NCBI GenBank assembly: GCA_014384665.1
Contig: JACNFI010000432.1
Coordinates: forward strand, 1 to 9,795
Reading direction: 5' to 3'
DNA from: Candidatus Cloacimonadota bacterium
GTDB taxonomy: Bacteria; Cloacimonadota; Cloacimonadia; JGIOTU-2
DNA length: 9,795 nucleotides
Positions within the stretch are counted from its first letter, which is position 1. The number at the start of each line of letters is the position of its first letter. The translations under genes were made by a program, and so were the position numbers. The notes under the pieces were generated by a model that saw only the letters and a program-made list of their open reading frames with translations, did not search any database and had not been told where the DNA came from. Shown here one piece after another: positions 1 through 7,135 of the stretch.

Positions 1-1
1 A

Positions 2-17
2 AACCGTTGAAACGGTT
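2..17. other. Short hairpin at window edge
   Basis: A 7-bp perfect inverted repeat (aaccgtt/aacggtt) is separated by only two bases, so the real loop would open to about four. On the plus strand it is followed by a T-rich stretch (about 21-40). It could be the terminator of a plus-strand gene ending just before the window, but that gene is not visible, so the role is a guess. Confidence 0.3.
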
Positions 18-43
18 GATGTTTTCCAATTTTCTTTTTAATA

Positions 44-63
44 CCCACAAATGAATTTGTGGG
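44..63. terminator. Possible terminator hairpin beyond ligA
   Basis: An 8-bp perfect stem (cccacaaa/tttgtggg) encloses the tetraloop tgaa. It lies about 65 bp past the ligA stop on the minus strand. Neither side has a clean U-tract: the plus-strand flank is cttctatt, and the minus-strand flank is A-rich. It may act weakly or in both directions between converging genes. The stretch from 64 to 129 holds no gene, only a purine-rich string (agagggtcagggtgagg, 110-126). Confidence 0.35.
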
Positions 64-129
64 CTTCTATTGCAAATTCCATACTTGTGCATAATGGTGA
101 TCCTCATAGGAGAGGGTCAGGGTGAGGTC

Positions 130-2127
130 TTAACTTTTCATCATTTCCAAAACTTCTGCTTCTGATATAATTTTAATAGTTCCAATTTTTTTTGCTTTTT
201 CAAGTTTTGAGCCGGGGTTTTCACCCAAAACAAGATAATTCACATTCTTGCTAATAGCAGAAAGTATTTCCCCACCATTTAATATGATTAGTTCTTTCAG
301 TTCATTACGCGAATAGTTTGGTAATGTGCCAGTAATAACGAATTTTAAGCCGTCCAGTTTTTTTTCTTTCTTCTCCTCTCTCTTAATCTGAAACTGCAAA
401 CCTAAAGCCTGAAGTTCATCAATTAGTTTAGCGTTTTTTTCATTATTGAAATACTCAACAATACTCTGAGCAATTTTTTCGCCAATTTCTGGAACATCGG
501 TTAATTCTTCAACAGTGGCTTTTCTTAAATTCTTTATTGAGGTAAAATATTCTGCCAGAATTCTTGCAGTTTTGACCCCGACATAACGAATGCCTATAGC
601 ATACAGCACTTTGGAAAAGGGGATTGATTTGCTTTCTTCAATTGCATTTCTTAAATTTTGAACTGATTTTTCTTCAAATCCTTCATAAGATTTCAGAATG
701 ACATAGTCAAATTTGTATAAATCAGCAAAATCTTTTATGAAGTTTTTATCCACCAAAAATGCGATAACTGATGTGCCAAGACCTTCAATATCCATTGCAT
801 CTCTGGAAGCAAAATGTTCTAAAGTCCGTTTGATTTGAGCTGGACAGGATATATTTGGACAACGCCAGATTGCTTCATCTTCTTTTCTTACAAGTTTTGT
901 GTGGCAAACTGGACATTTCTTTATCATTTCAAAATCCTTTTCTGAGCCATCTCTTTTTTCTGGCAAAACCTCAATAATTTTAGGAATTATATCACCAGAT
1001 TTCACAAGTTTGACATAATCTCCGATTTTGAGTTGTAAACGCTTGATTTCATCTTCGTTATGTAGAGTGGCATTAGATACAATTGAGCCAGCTACTCTTA
1101 TAGGTGTCAATCTTGCCACAGGAGTAATTGCACCAGTTCGTCCAACTTGAAATTCTATCTTATTTAATTTTGTGATTGCTTCTTCTGCTTTGAATTTATA
1201 TGCAATTGCCCATCTTGGGCTTTTTGCAGTGCTTCCTAATCTTTTCTGAAAATCAAGTAAGTCAACTTTTATTACCATTCCATCAATATCAAAAGGAAGG
1301 TCAAAACGCTTTGGCTCCCATTCATTACAAAATGATTTTATCTCTTCTAAAGATTTGCATTTTTTTATATTTAGATTTGTTTTGAACCCTTTATTTTTCA
1401 AAAATTGTAAGATTTCATAATGTGATGAAAATTCATTTTCTTCAGTAAATCCAATACCATACAATAGAGCATTTAGATGTCGCTCTGCAGTATCTTTTGA
1501 ATATTTTAATTTAATAGAGCCAGCAGCAGCATTTCGTGGGTTTGCAAAAGGTTCGTTTCCTGCCTTTTGTCTTTGCTCGTTCAGTTTGGTAAACTCATTT
1601 CGTGAAAGGTATATTTCACCACGAACTTCAATTCGTTTTTTGTATTTTATGCTGAGTGGTATGTCTCTAATAGTTTTAGCGTTTTGAGTAATATCATCAC
1701 CAACTGTCCCATCACCTCTCGTAAGTGCTTGTTTTAAAACTCCATTCTCATAAAGCAAATTGATACTAACTCCATCGATTTTTTGTTCTACAACATATTT
1801 TAGTGCTGATGTTCCAAGACCTTTATGAACTCTTTGTAAGAAATCATCTAATTCTTTAAAAGAATATGCATTACTCAAGCTCTGCATTGGCACAAGGTGT
1901 GGAATGGATAAAAATTTATTAGTTAAATCAGAACCGACTCGTTGGGTAGGGGAGTCAGGTAAAGCATATTCAGGACGGGTTTTTTCTAACTCCTGAAGTT
2001 CCCGCATCAATTGGTCAAATTCATAGTCACTAATCTCGGGTTGATTTTTTACATAGTATAAATAATTGTGATAGTTTATTAATTCGTTTAATTCTTCAAT
2101 TCTTATTTTTGCTTTTGATTTGTTCAT
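130..2127 (-). CDS. ligA: NAD-dependent DNA ligase LigA
   Basis: This cytoplasmic enzyme seals 3'-OH/5'-phosphate nicks in replication and repair, using NAD+ to form a ligase-AMP intermediate. All standard domains are visible in order. The N-terminal Ia domain contains YHNYLYYV and ISDYEFDQLM. The nucleotidyltransferase domain carries the adenylated lysine in EQKIDG (Lys116) and the RGDG motif. An OB fold follows, then a four-cysteine zinc finger (CPVC and CPNISC, about 405-430), helix-hairpin-helix repeats (about 505-575) and a C-terminal BRCT domain (about 590-665). The length of 665 residues is normal for the family. An in-frame ATG lies seven codons upstream (2148), and both starts have only a weak GGA. 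I chose 2127 because the distance to the YHNYLYYV motif then matches known LigA proteins. The gene lies 36 bp downstream of the lipoprotein gene on the same strand and may share its transcript. Confidence 0.97.
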   Translation of the reverse strand: MNKSKAKIRIEELNELINYHNYLYYVKNQPEISDYEFDQLMRELQELEKTRPEYALPDSPTQRVGSDLTNKFLSIPHLVPMQSLSNAYSFKELDDFLQRVHKGLGTSALKYVVEQKIDGVSINLLYENGVLKQALTRGDGTVGDDITQNAKTIRDIPLSIKYKKRIEVRGEIYLSRNEFTKLNEQRQKAGNEPFANPRNAAAGSIKLKYSKDTAERHLNALLYGIGFTEENEFSSHYEILQFLKNKGFKTNLNIKKCKSLEEIKSFCNEWEPKRFDLPFDIDGMVIKVDLLDFQKRLGSTAKSPRWAIAYKFKAEEAITKLNKIEFQVGRTGAITPVARLTPIRVAGSIVSNATLHNEDEIKRLQLKIGDYVKLVKSGDIIPKIIEVLPEKRDGSEKDFEMIKKCPVCHTKLVRKEDEAIWRCPNISCPAQIKRTLEHFASRDAMDIEGLGTSVIAFLVDKNFIKDFADLYKFDYVILKSYEGFEEKSVQNLRNAIEESKSIPFSKVLYAIGIRYVGVKTARILAEYFTSIKNLRKATVEELTDVPEIGEKIAQSIVEYFNNEKNAKLIDELQALGLQFQIKREEKKEKKLDGLKFVITGTLPNYSRNELKELIILNGGEILSAISKNVNYLVLGENPGSKLEKAKKIGTIKIISEAEVLEMMKS

Positions 2128-2163
2128 TATTAATCCATTATGAATCATTTTTATCCGATAGTA

Positions 2164-3288
2164 TCATTCCAGTAATAATAATTTTTTTATTTTTTTTTGA
2201 ATATTATCTATCTCTAATTTGTAAAAATAAACACCTTTCGGAGCTTTCTTACCATCATCCAATATGCCATCCCAAGAATAAGTAAAGCTACCGGATGAAC
2301 TACACACCATTTCAATGTTTTTGATATTGTTACCTTTCACATCAAAGATACCTATTTTTACTTTCTGAGGTTTGTCCAAATTAAAGGATATACCTGTAAT
2401 TTCTTTTGTATAAAATTCCTGAAATTGTAATTCTTTTGGAAAGCCAGGCTCTTGCAGATTAACGATTTTCAAACCAAGATTTTTTTCATCTTCGATTTTT
2501 TCATTCTTATTAAAATTATAATCATATCTGTATTTAATCTTTTTATCACTAAAAATTTTATAATATGATCTTAATAAACTATCAACCCTCGCATAATTTT
2601 TGTTGACTTCAAAAAAATAAAATAATCTCAGTTTATTTCTATCTAAATGAGCATACTCATCAAGTTTATAATAACCTATTAGTTCAAATTTATAATAATT
2701 TCCTGAAGGTAACTTTTTGGGAATACATCCTAACTCAACTAAATTCCTATGTAAGTCAATATTTAATAGTGGGTCAGACAATTCATTAGAATATGAAATT
2801 GTAATTGTATTTTCTGGAAGAAGATTAACAATAGCCGGATCAAAAATAATATGTTTTGATTTGACTGGTGTAACTTTTACAACATTATCTTTAACACTAA
2901 TTTCAAATTCTTCTTTCTCTCCATCTACAAAGAAAATAAATTGATATTCATCTAGTTTTGGTAACGATATACTACCACCCACTCCTTGTGAAAACATAGG
3001 TAGTAACATAACAGGATTTTTAATATATGGATTAAAAGTCCAATATTTTCCATAATTATTTGCATTAAACATAAATTCATGTCCGCTATAAGAAGATGCT
3101 TTTGGAAAAGCATAGTACATATGCAAAGCTAATTTATTTCCATCATCAAAATCAGAGCTAATTGAGGCTTGATATTGTAAAGAATTACCTTTCTTAAAGT
3201 CACTTAAATTGTTTTTCAAATAAAAAACTTTACAGCCCATTAGATAGGATACAATTAAAACAACAAATGATATTTTCAGTATTTTCAT
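2164..3288 (-). CDS. Lipoprotein with C-terminal FlgD/T9SS-like Ig domain
   Basis: A 374-residue putative secreted lipoprotein of unknown function. It begins with a short signal peptide, a hydrophobic stretch after MKILKIS, ending in the lipobox YLMGC with Cys19 as the predicted lipidated residue. The middle (about 25-290) is not recognised. The last 75 or so residues show the FlgD-Ig / type IX sorting-domain-like pattern: ISFNL, then VKIGIFDVKGNNIK, a YSWDG turn, GVYFYKLEI, and a basic end KKIKKLLLLE. Such domains are common at the C-termini of secreted proteins in FCB-group bacteria, where they can direct export or surface attachment. Combining a lipobox with this tail is unusual, so either signal could be the functional one. 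A good Shine-Dalgarno (AGAAGGAG on the minus strand, plus positions 3297-3304) sits 8 bp before the ATG. The gene is first in a probable unit with ligA and divergent from rnhA. Confidence 0.75.
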   Translation of the reverse strand: MKILKISFVVLIVSYLMGCKVFYLKNNLSDFKKGNSLQYQASISSDFDDGNKLALHMYYAFPKASSYSGHEFMFNANNYGKYWTFNPYIKNPVMLLPMFSQGVGGSISLPKLDEYQFIFFVDGEKEEFEISVKDNVVKVTPVKSKHIIFDPAIVNLLPENTITISYSNELSDPLLNIDLHRNLVELGCIPKKLPSGNYYKFELIGYYKLDEYAHLDRNKLRLFYFFEVNKNYARVDSLLRSYYKIFSDKKIKYRYDYNFNKNEKIEDEKNLGLKIVNLQEPGFPKELQFQEFYTKEITGISFNLDKPQKVKIGIFDVKGNNIKNIEMVCSSSGSFTYSWDGILDDGKKAPKGVYFYKLEIDNIQKKIKKLLLLE

Positions 3289-3322
3289 AGAGTTATCTCC
3301 TTCTAAAGCTGTTTAGACTTAT

Positions 3323-3351
3323 ATTTTAACATAAAATGATTAATTTTACAA
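3323..3351 (-). promoter_or_regulatory. Candidate sigma70-type promoter for lipoprotein-ligA
   Basis: Reading the minus strand, TTGTAA (plus 3346-3351) and TAAAAT (plus 3323-3328) are separated by exactly 17 bp. They match the -35 and -10 consensus at 4/6 and 5/6 positions. Transcription would begin roughly 25-30 bp before the lipoprotein ATG, with the Shine-Dalgarno inside that leader. The region is so AT-rich that chance matches are likely. Confidence 0.4.
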
Positions 3352-3493
3352 AAAAAACTATAAATATTTATATATCAACAATATCATCTACTGAATCTCT
3401 TTCCAAAAGAATAAGGGTGTAGCTTATAATATCATTAATTAAATAATTAAATCACTCTGTGTTCTCTGGGGCTAAATAAATATCATTAAGAAC

Positions 3494-3523
3494 TTGACAC
3501 AAATAAAGGATTTTAGAAATAAA
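3494..3523 (+). promoter_or_regulatory. Candidate promoter for rnhA
   Basis: A perfect -35 hexamer TTGACA (3494-3499) is followed after 18 bp by AATAAA (3518-3523), a 4/6 match to the -10 consensus. It lies about 55 bp before the chosen rnhA start. The rest of the 3289-3560 divergent intergenic region is very AT-rich and holds an AT-only palindrome at 3435-3450 (ttaatta/taattaa), but no gene that I can support. Confidence 0.4.
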
Positions 3524-3578
3524 TTGTAAAGAAATTTTTTCTGAAGAATCTATCTTTGGAATGAAGGATGAAGTAACT

Positions 3579-4025
3579 ATGAAAAAAATGTTAAAAAAAG
3601 TTCAGATATTTTCCGATGGCTCCTGCAAAGGTAATCCAGGTCCTGGAGGATGGGCTGCAATTTTGAAATATAAAGAACATAAAAAGGTTATTTCTGGTTA
3701 TTTCCCTGAAACAACTAATAATATTATGGAATTAACTGCTGTTATCAAGGCATTTAAGCAAATAAAAGAAAAATGCGAAATTGATATTTTTTCTGACTCA
3801 AGATATGTAGTTAAAGGAATGACTGAATGGATTGAGAATTGGAAGAAAAAGGATTGGAAGAATACCCAGAAAAAGCCTGTTAAAAATCAAAAATTATGGA
3901 TACAATTGGATGAATTAAGTAATCGTCATATTGTAAATTGGAATTGGGTAAAAGGTCATAATGGACATCCCGAGAATGAGGAATGTGATACAGTGGCGAA
4001 AGAGGAGATTGAAAAGAATTGCTAA
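3579..4025 (+). CDS. rnhA: Ribonuclease HI
   Basis: This enzyme cleaves the RNA strand of RNA-DNA hybrids (R-loops, primers) in the cytoplasm. The four acidic metal-binding residues are present: Asp13 in FSDGSCKGNPGPGGW, Glu51 in NNIMELTAV, Asp73 in FSDSRYVVKG and Asp137 in NEECDTVA. The catalytic histidine of the mobile loop is His127 in VKGHNGH. The basic handle region (about 86-105, WIENWKKKDWKN) is of the E. coli RNase HI type. From the chosen start the protein has 148 residues, normal for the family. An upstream in-frame ATG at 3561 is possible, but AAGGA (3564-3568) is correctly placed for the ATG at 3579, while the 3561 start has no usable Shine-Dalgarno. The gene is followed by 112 bp without a gene and then the first integron cassette. 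Confidence 0.95.
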   Translation: MKKMLKKVQIFSDGSCKGNPGPGGWAAILKYKEHKKVISGYFPETTNNIMELTAVIKAFKQIKEKCEIDIFSDSRYVVKGMTEWIENWKKKDWKNTQKKPVKNQKLWIQLDELSNRHIVNWNWVKGHNGHPENEECDTVAKEEIEKNC

Positions 4026-4137
4026 AGATCCAAAGTTATAAAGACAGTTAAATCTAATTGGAAAATAAACGCAATTAAGGTTTGTCTATGTAATTAAATT
4101 TACAAGGATTAAATGAAATGGTTCATTTAGGCAGATG

Positions 4138-5091
4138 TTAGCAGAAATTCGGGGGCAAAAGATATGGAGAGAAATTAAATGGAACCGATAACACAAATGA
4201 TAATATACCTCCTGATTGGTCTTTTTGCTGGATTTATGAGTGGTATGTTTGGAATAGGTGGTGGCTCTATAAGGACACCTTTGCTTTATGCTGCTGGATT
4301 GCCTTTGCTAAGTGCTTTTGGAATAAATCTATTAGTTATACCGTTCTCTTCTTTTATAGGTGCTATAAGCCACAGAAAGAACATAGATTTGAAAATTGCT
4401 CAATATGTAATAATTGGTGGCATATTAGGCACAGTAACAGGTGCATTTTTAACAGGGCTTATATCAACCTTAGTATTAGCGATTATCTTTGTTATTGTTT
4501 CTATCATAACGGTATTGGGAATTTATTTTGACAGAATCTTCCCAGAAATCGCTCAAAAAATCAATCCAAGCACCAAAACTATTATCGGCGGGACATTCTT
4601 TCTTAATTTCCTAACAATTATGCGAGGAGGTAGCGGAGGTAGTTTATTTTCTCCTTTTTTAAGGATGATGAAACTCAATATACGAAAAGCAATAGCGACA
4701 TCCTTAGTCGCAACTATTTTTACAGCAGTTGCCGGGGCTATTGTCTTTTGTTCTCGTGACAACATAATATTTCTTCCTGCTTTATGGGTAATAGTAGGGT
4801 CTGTAAGTGGAACACGGATAGGTAGTTTAATATCCCTAAAGACAAAGCCCACTTGGTTAGAAGTTGGACTTTCGCTACTTATTGTGATTCTTGCATTTGT
4901 TGTGCTCATTAAAACAATATGGTAACGATTAGAGAAAGTTATATAATGATAAAGATAGATTTTGCCCCCGAACTCTGCGGTAACTTCGTTATCTTGCCCT
5001 CACTTCGTTCGGGTCTGCTAACAGCGGATAAAAGGGAAATCAAAGATTTCCGCAAATTCGCCTATGGCGGACTTCTTTTATCCGCGAAACG
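4138..5091 (+). mobile_element. Integron gene cassette 1 (TauE/SafE transporter)
   Basis: A 954-bp cassette delimited by G|TT crossover points. It begins with TTAGCA after G4137 and ends with the G of GTTAGGC at 5091. Its 3' core TGCTAAC (5016-5022) is the exact reverse complement of its own start GTTAGCA, as expected when a circular cassette is linearised at the crossover. It holds one gene in the usual orientation, with a short 5' leader of 41 bp. A 13-bp perfect inverted repeat (ttcgggggcaaaa 4148-4160, ttttgcccccgaa 4960-4972) flanks the gene inside the cassette. Confidence 0.82.
4179..4925 (+). CDS. TauE/SafE-family membrane transporter
   Basis: A 248-residue integral membrane protein of the TSUP (sulfite exporter TauE/SafE) family. 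Members move sulfite, sulfoacetate or other small organosulfur anions across the cytoplasmic membrane; the substrate here cannot be told. The family's internal duplication is visible. The first half carries GLFAGFMSGMFGIGGGSIRTPLL (about residues 14-36). The second half carries a glycine-rich counterpart, MRGGSGGSLFSPFL (148-161), followed by KAIATSLVATIFTAVAGAIVF (170-190). Roughly seven to eight hydrophobic segments can be seen. The usual FGIGGG motif in the second repeat is changed to RGGSGG. GGAGAG (4166-4171) is placed 7 bp before the ATG. The gene is the only cargo of cassette 1. An open frame on the opposite strand (4553-4909) is a shadow. Confidence 0.88.
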   Translation: MEPITQMIIYLLIGLFAGFMSGMFGIGGGSIRTPLLYAAGLPLLSAFGINLLVIPFSSFIGAISHRKNIDLKIAQYVIIGGILGTVTGAFLTGLISTLVLAIIFVIVSIITVLGIYFDRIFPEIAQKINPSTKTIIGGTFFLNFLTIMRGGSGGSLFSPFLRMMKLNIRKAIATSLVATIFTAVAGAIVFCSRDNIIFLPALWVIVGSVSGTRIGSLISLKTKPTWLEVGLSLLIVILAFVVLIKTIW

Positions 5092-5097
5092 TTAGGC
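5016..5097 (+). repeat. attC recombination site of cassette 1
   Basis: An imperfect palindrome with integron attC architecture: R'' core TGCTAAC (5016-5022), arm gcggataaaag (5024-5034), matching arm cttttatccgc (5075-5085, 11/11 complementary), a 5-bp spacer, then R' core GTTAGGC (5091-5097) fitting GTTRRRY. The centre has two further hairpins, ggaaatc/gatttcc (5035-5051) and cgcc-tat-ggcg (5059-5069). The recombination point is between G5091 and T5092. The R'' core matches the start of cassette 1, and TTAGGC belongs to cassette 2. Confidence 0.85.
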
Positions 5098-7129
5098 GAA
5101 ATTTTGGCAAAAGAGAGGGAAAAAAAATGAATGAAAAACATGGACATCGAAAAAAGGTATTGGGACCTGTAATGAATCTTGAAGAACACATTCGTCCGGA
5201 TTGGTGGAGAAGCATATTCAATCCAATTTACTTGAAAACAGATGCCGATGTAGTGGACGACCAATCTATTACAAGGTCAGAAGTTGACTTCTTTTCAAAA
5301 ATTCTCAGAACATCACCAGAAGATAAAATTCTGGATTTGTGTTGTGGGCAGGGGCGGCATTCCCTTGAACTGGCAAGGCGGGAATTTCAAAACGTTGAGG
5401 GGCTGGATCGCTCCCACTATCTTATTCAAAAGGCAAAATCACAAGCAAAAAAGGAAGCACTGAACGTTAGATTTAGAGAGAGTGATGCCCGAAAACTCCC
5501 TTATCCACCTGATGCTTTTGATGTGGTGATGATCTTGGGAAACAGTTTTGGTTATTTTGAAACAATCCAGGATGATTTAAGAGTGCTCAGGGAGGTATTT
5601 CGAGTTCTGAAACCTTGGGGCAGACTTCTCATCGATGTTGCTGATGGTGAATATTTAAGGGAACACTTTCAGCCCAGATCCTGGGAATGGATAGACAAAA
5701 AGCATTTTGTCTGTCGGGAGCGCTCCCTTTCATTGGACAAACAACGTCTAATCTCACGAGAAGTAGTTAGCCATGTTAAGAAAGGTGTTATTGTAGATCA
5801 ATTTTATGGAGAGAGGCTCTACACCAAAGATGGCCTGGAGGAATTCTTGAAAACAGCAGGCTTCAGCGATATTACCTTTCATGGAGAAGTATACTCGGAT
5901 TCCCAGCGGAACCAGGACTTGGGGATGATGGAAAGGCGAATCATCATGAAAGCCATTGTTAGGAAAGAATGGACACCCCTTAAGAGGAAAAAGGAAGAAC
6001 TAAGGAATGTAGTTGTGATATTAGGTGACCCAAAGAAACCCGATATCTTGAAGCCATTACGCATTTTTGATGACGACGACCTCTATACAATTGACCAACT
6101 GAAAAGCGCATTGAGAAAACTGAAAGGTTGTCAGTTTACTTATCTTGATAATCACGATACTTTGTTTAATGACATAGCAAAACTGAAAACTAAAGTAGAC
6201 CTTGTTTTTAACCTATGCGATGAGGGTTATGACAACGATGCACAAAAAGAGCTTCATATACCCGCCTTACTGGAAATGCTTGGTATTCCATATACAGGTT
6301 CAGGACCTCAAACCCTTGCTTTTTGTTATGATAAGTCGCTGGTGCGTGGGGTTGCAAAGGAATTAGAAATTGCTGTTCCAGACGCCTTTTTTATAGAGGC
6401 TCAAGATGTAAGCTTTAAACTTCCCGTTACTTTCCCCGTAATTGTCAAGCCCAATTTGGGGGATTCAAGTTTTGCAATTACCCAAAAAAACGTAGTAAAC
6501 AATCTTGAGGAGTTGTTAAATGCTATCTCCGACATACGGAATAAATTTGGGTACAATAAGCCTATGCTTGTAGAAGAATTTCTCACAGGTAAAGACCTCA
6601 GTGTGGGCATTGTAGGTAACTCTCCTGGATCCTACACAGTGTTTCCCATTATTGAGCAGGATTACTCGGTACTTCCAGAAGGATTGCCCCGGATTTGTGG
6701 CTATGAGTCCAAGTGGTTTCCTAACTCACCTTATTGGAACCTCAAATCTATTCAGGCTACCATTCCGGAGGAGACAGAGAAATCCATTGTGGAGCAATCC
6801 TTAAAATTATTTCAGAGGCTTGGGTGTCAGGATTATGCCCGTTTTGACTGGAGGCTGGATGCAAAAGGTAACCCTAAACTTTTAGAGGTGAACCCGAATC
6901 CGGGTTGGTGCTGGGACGGGCATCTGTCGAAGATGGCAAAGATAGCGGCGATGTCTTATGCCGAAATGCTGGAGGCTATTTTGCGCGCAGCCGAACAACG
7001 GCTGGGAATTCAAACAACAAACAGTAAGGAAGAAGAACATGCTGCCAAAAATGCGCCTAACACGGTGTAAAAGACTACGCTTCGCTTCGCCCAAATCCCG
7101 ACAAGTCGGGACTTCGCAAACACAAGCCG
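5092..7129 (+). mobile_element. Integron gene cassette 2 (methyltransferase-ligase fusion)
   Basis: A 2,038-bp cassette running from TTAGGCG (after G5091) to G7129. Its 3' core GCCTAAC (7055-7061) is the exact reverse complement of its own start GTTAGGC. It is large for a cassette, since typical ones are about 0.5-1 kb, because its single gene encodes a two-enzyme fusion. By eye its coding sequence is richer in G+C than rnhA, ligA or cassette 3, which suggests a separate origin. Confidence 0.82.
5127..7070 (+). CDS. SAM methyltransferase fused to Ddl-like ATP-grasp ligase
   Basis: A 647-residue cytoplasmic protein with two catalytic domains; its natural substrate is unknown. Residues about 45-280 form a class I SAM-dependent methyltransferase: motif I DLCCGQGRHSLELA (70-83), the acidic residue after strand 2 in GLDRS (Asp94) and an NSFGYF segment (139-144). 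Residues about 293-625 resemble D-Ala-D-Ala ligases: LLEMLGIPYTGSG (381-393), ATP-binding lysine in VIVKPNLGDSS (Lys441), LVEEF (481-485), and metal ligands Asp574 (ARFDWRLD), Glu587 and Asn589 (LLEVNPNPGW). The Ddl N-terminal GG..SxE element and the HG..GEDG loop are absent (CDEGYDNDA stands there), so it is probably not the cell-wall enzyme but a ligase for another carboxylate and amine. GAGAGGGA (5113-5120) supports the ATG at 5127. The longer frame from 5064 starts inside attC. The stop codon lies within the following attC, so the last residues (NAPNTV) come from the recombination core. Confidence 0.85.
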   Translation: MNEKHGHRKKVLGPVMNLEEHIRPDWWRSIFNPIYLKTDADVVDDQSITRSEVDFFSKILRTSPEDKILDLCCGQGRHSLELARREFQNVEGLDRSHYLIQKAKSQAKKEALNVRFRESDARKLPYPPDAFDVVMILGNSFGYFETIQDDLRVLREVFRVLKPWGRLLIDVADGEYLREHFQPRSWEWIDKKHFVCRERSLSLDKQRLISREVVSHVKKGVIVDQFYGERLYTKDGLEEFLKTAGFSDITFHGEVYSDSQRNQDLGMMERRIIMKAIVRKEWTPLKRKKEELRNVVVILGDPKKPDILKPLRIFDDDDLYTIDQLKSALRKLKGCQFTYLDNHDTLFNDIAKLKTKVDLVFNLCDEGYDNDAQKELHIPALLEMLGIPYTGSGPQTLAFCYDKSLVRGVAKELEIAVPDAFFIEAQDVSFKLPVTFPVIVKPNLGDSSFAITQKNVVNNLEELLNAISDIRNKFGYNKPMLVEEFLTGKDLSVGIVGNSPGSYTVFPIIEQDYSVLPEGLPRICGYESKWFPNSPYWNLKSIQATIPEETEKSIVEQSLKLFQRLGCQDYARFDWRLDAKGNPKLLEVNPNPGWCWDGHLSKMAKIAAMSYAEMLEAILRAAEQRLGIQTTNSKEEEHAAKNAPNTV

Positions 7130-7135
7130 TTAGAC
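7055..7135 (+). repeat. attC recombination site of cassette 2
   Basis: The R'' core GCCTAAC (7055-7061) and R' core GTTAGAC (7129-7135) bracket 67 bp. The arms are weaker than in the first site: gtgt (7065-7068) pairs with acac (7120-7123). The central stem tcccgac-aa-gtcggga (7096-7111) is a perfect 7-bp hairpin. The crossover is between G7129 and T7130. The reading frame of the fusion gene ends inside this site (stop at 7068-7070), a common feature of cassette genes. Confidence 0.8.

Noticed and set aside
4111..4128. Hairpin aaatgaa/ttcattt before cassette 1 as an rnhA terminator or an attC
   Set aside because: The stem is almost all A/T with no following T-run, and it lacks any RYYYAAC core, so neither role is supported.
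4553..4909. Open frame on the minus strand inside the transporter gene
   Set aside because: It is antisense to a well-supported membrane protein, has no start signal and shows no recognisable domain.
4148..4972. Insertion sequence or transposon bounded by 13-bp inverted repeats around the transporter gene
   Set aside because: There is no transposase between the repeats and no flanking direct duplication. The G\|TT cores explain the boundaries better.
5064..5126. Longer N-terminus for the methyltransferase-ligase protein starting at ATG 5064
   Set aside because: This start lies inside the attC palindrome and before the cassette boundary at 5092, and it lacks a Shine-Dalgarno. ATG 5127 has GAGAGGGA at good spacing.
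5127..7070. Housekeeping D-alanine--D-alanine ligase (ddl)
   Set aside because: The N-terminal Ddl signature elements are missing, a methyltransferase is fused to it, and it is carried on a mobile cassette.
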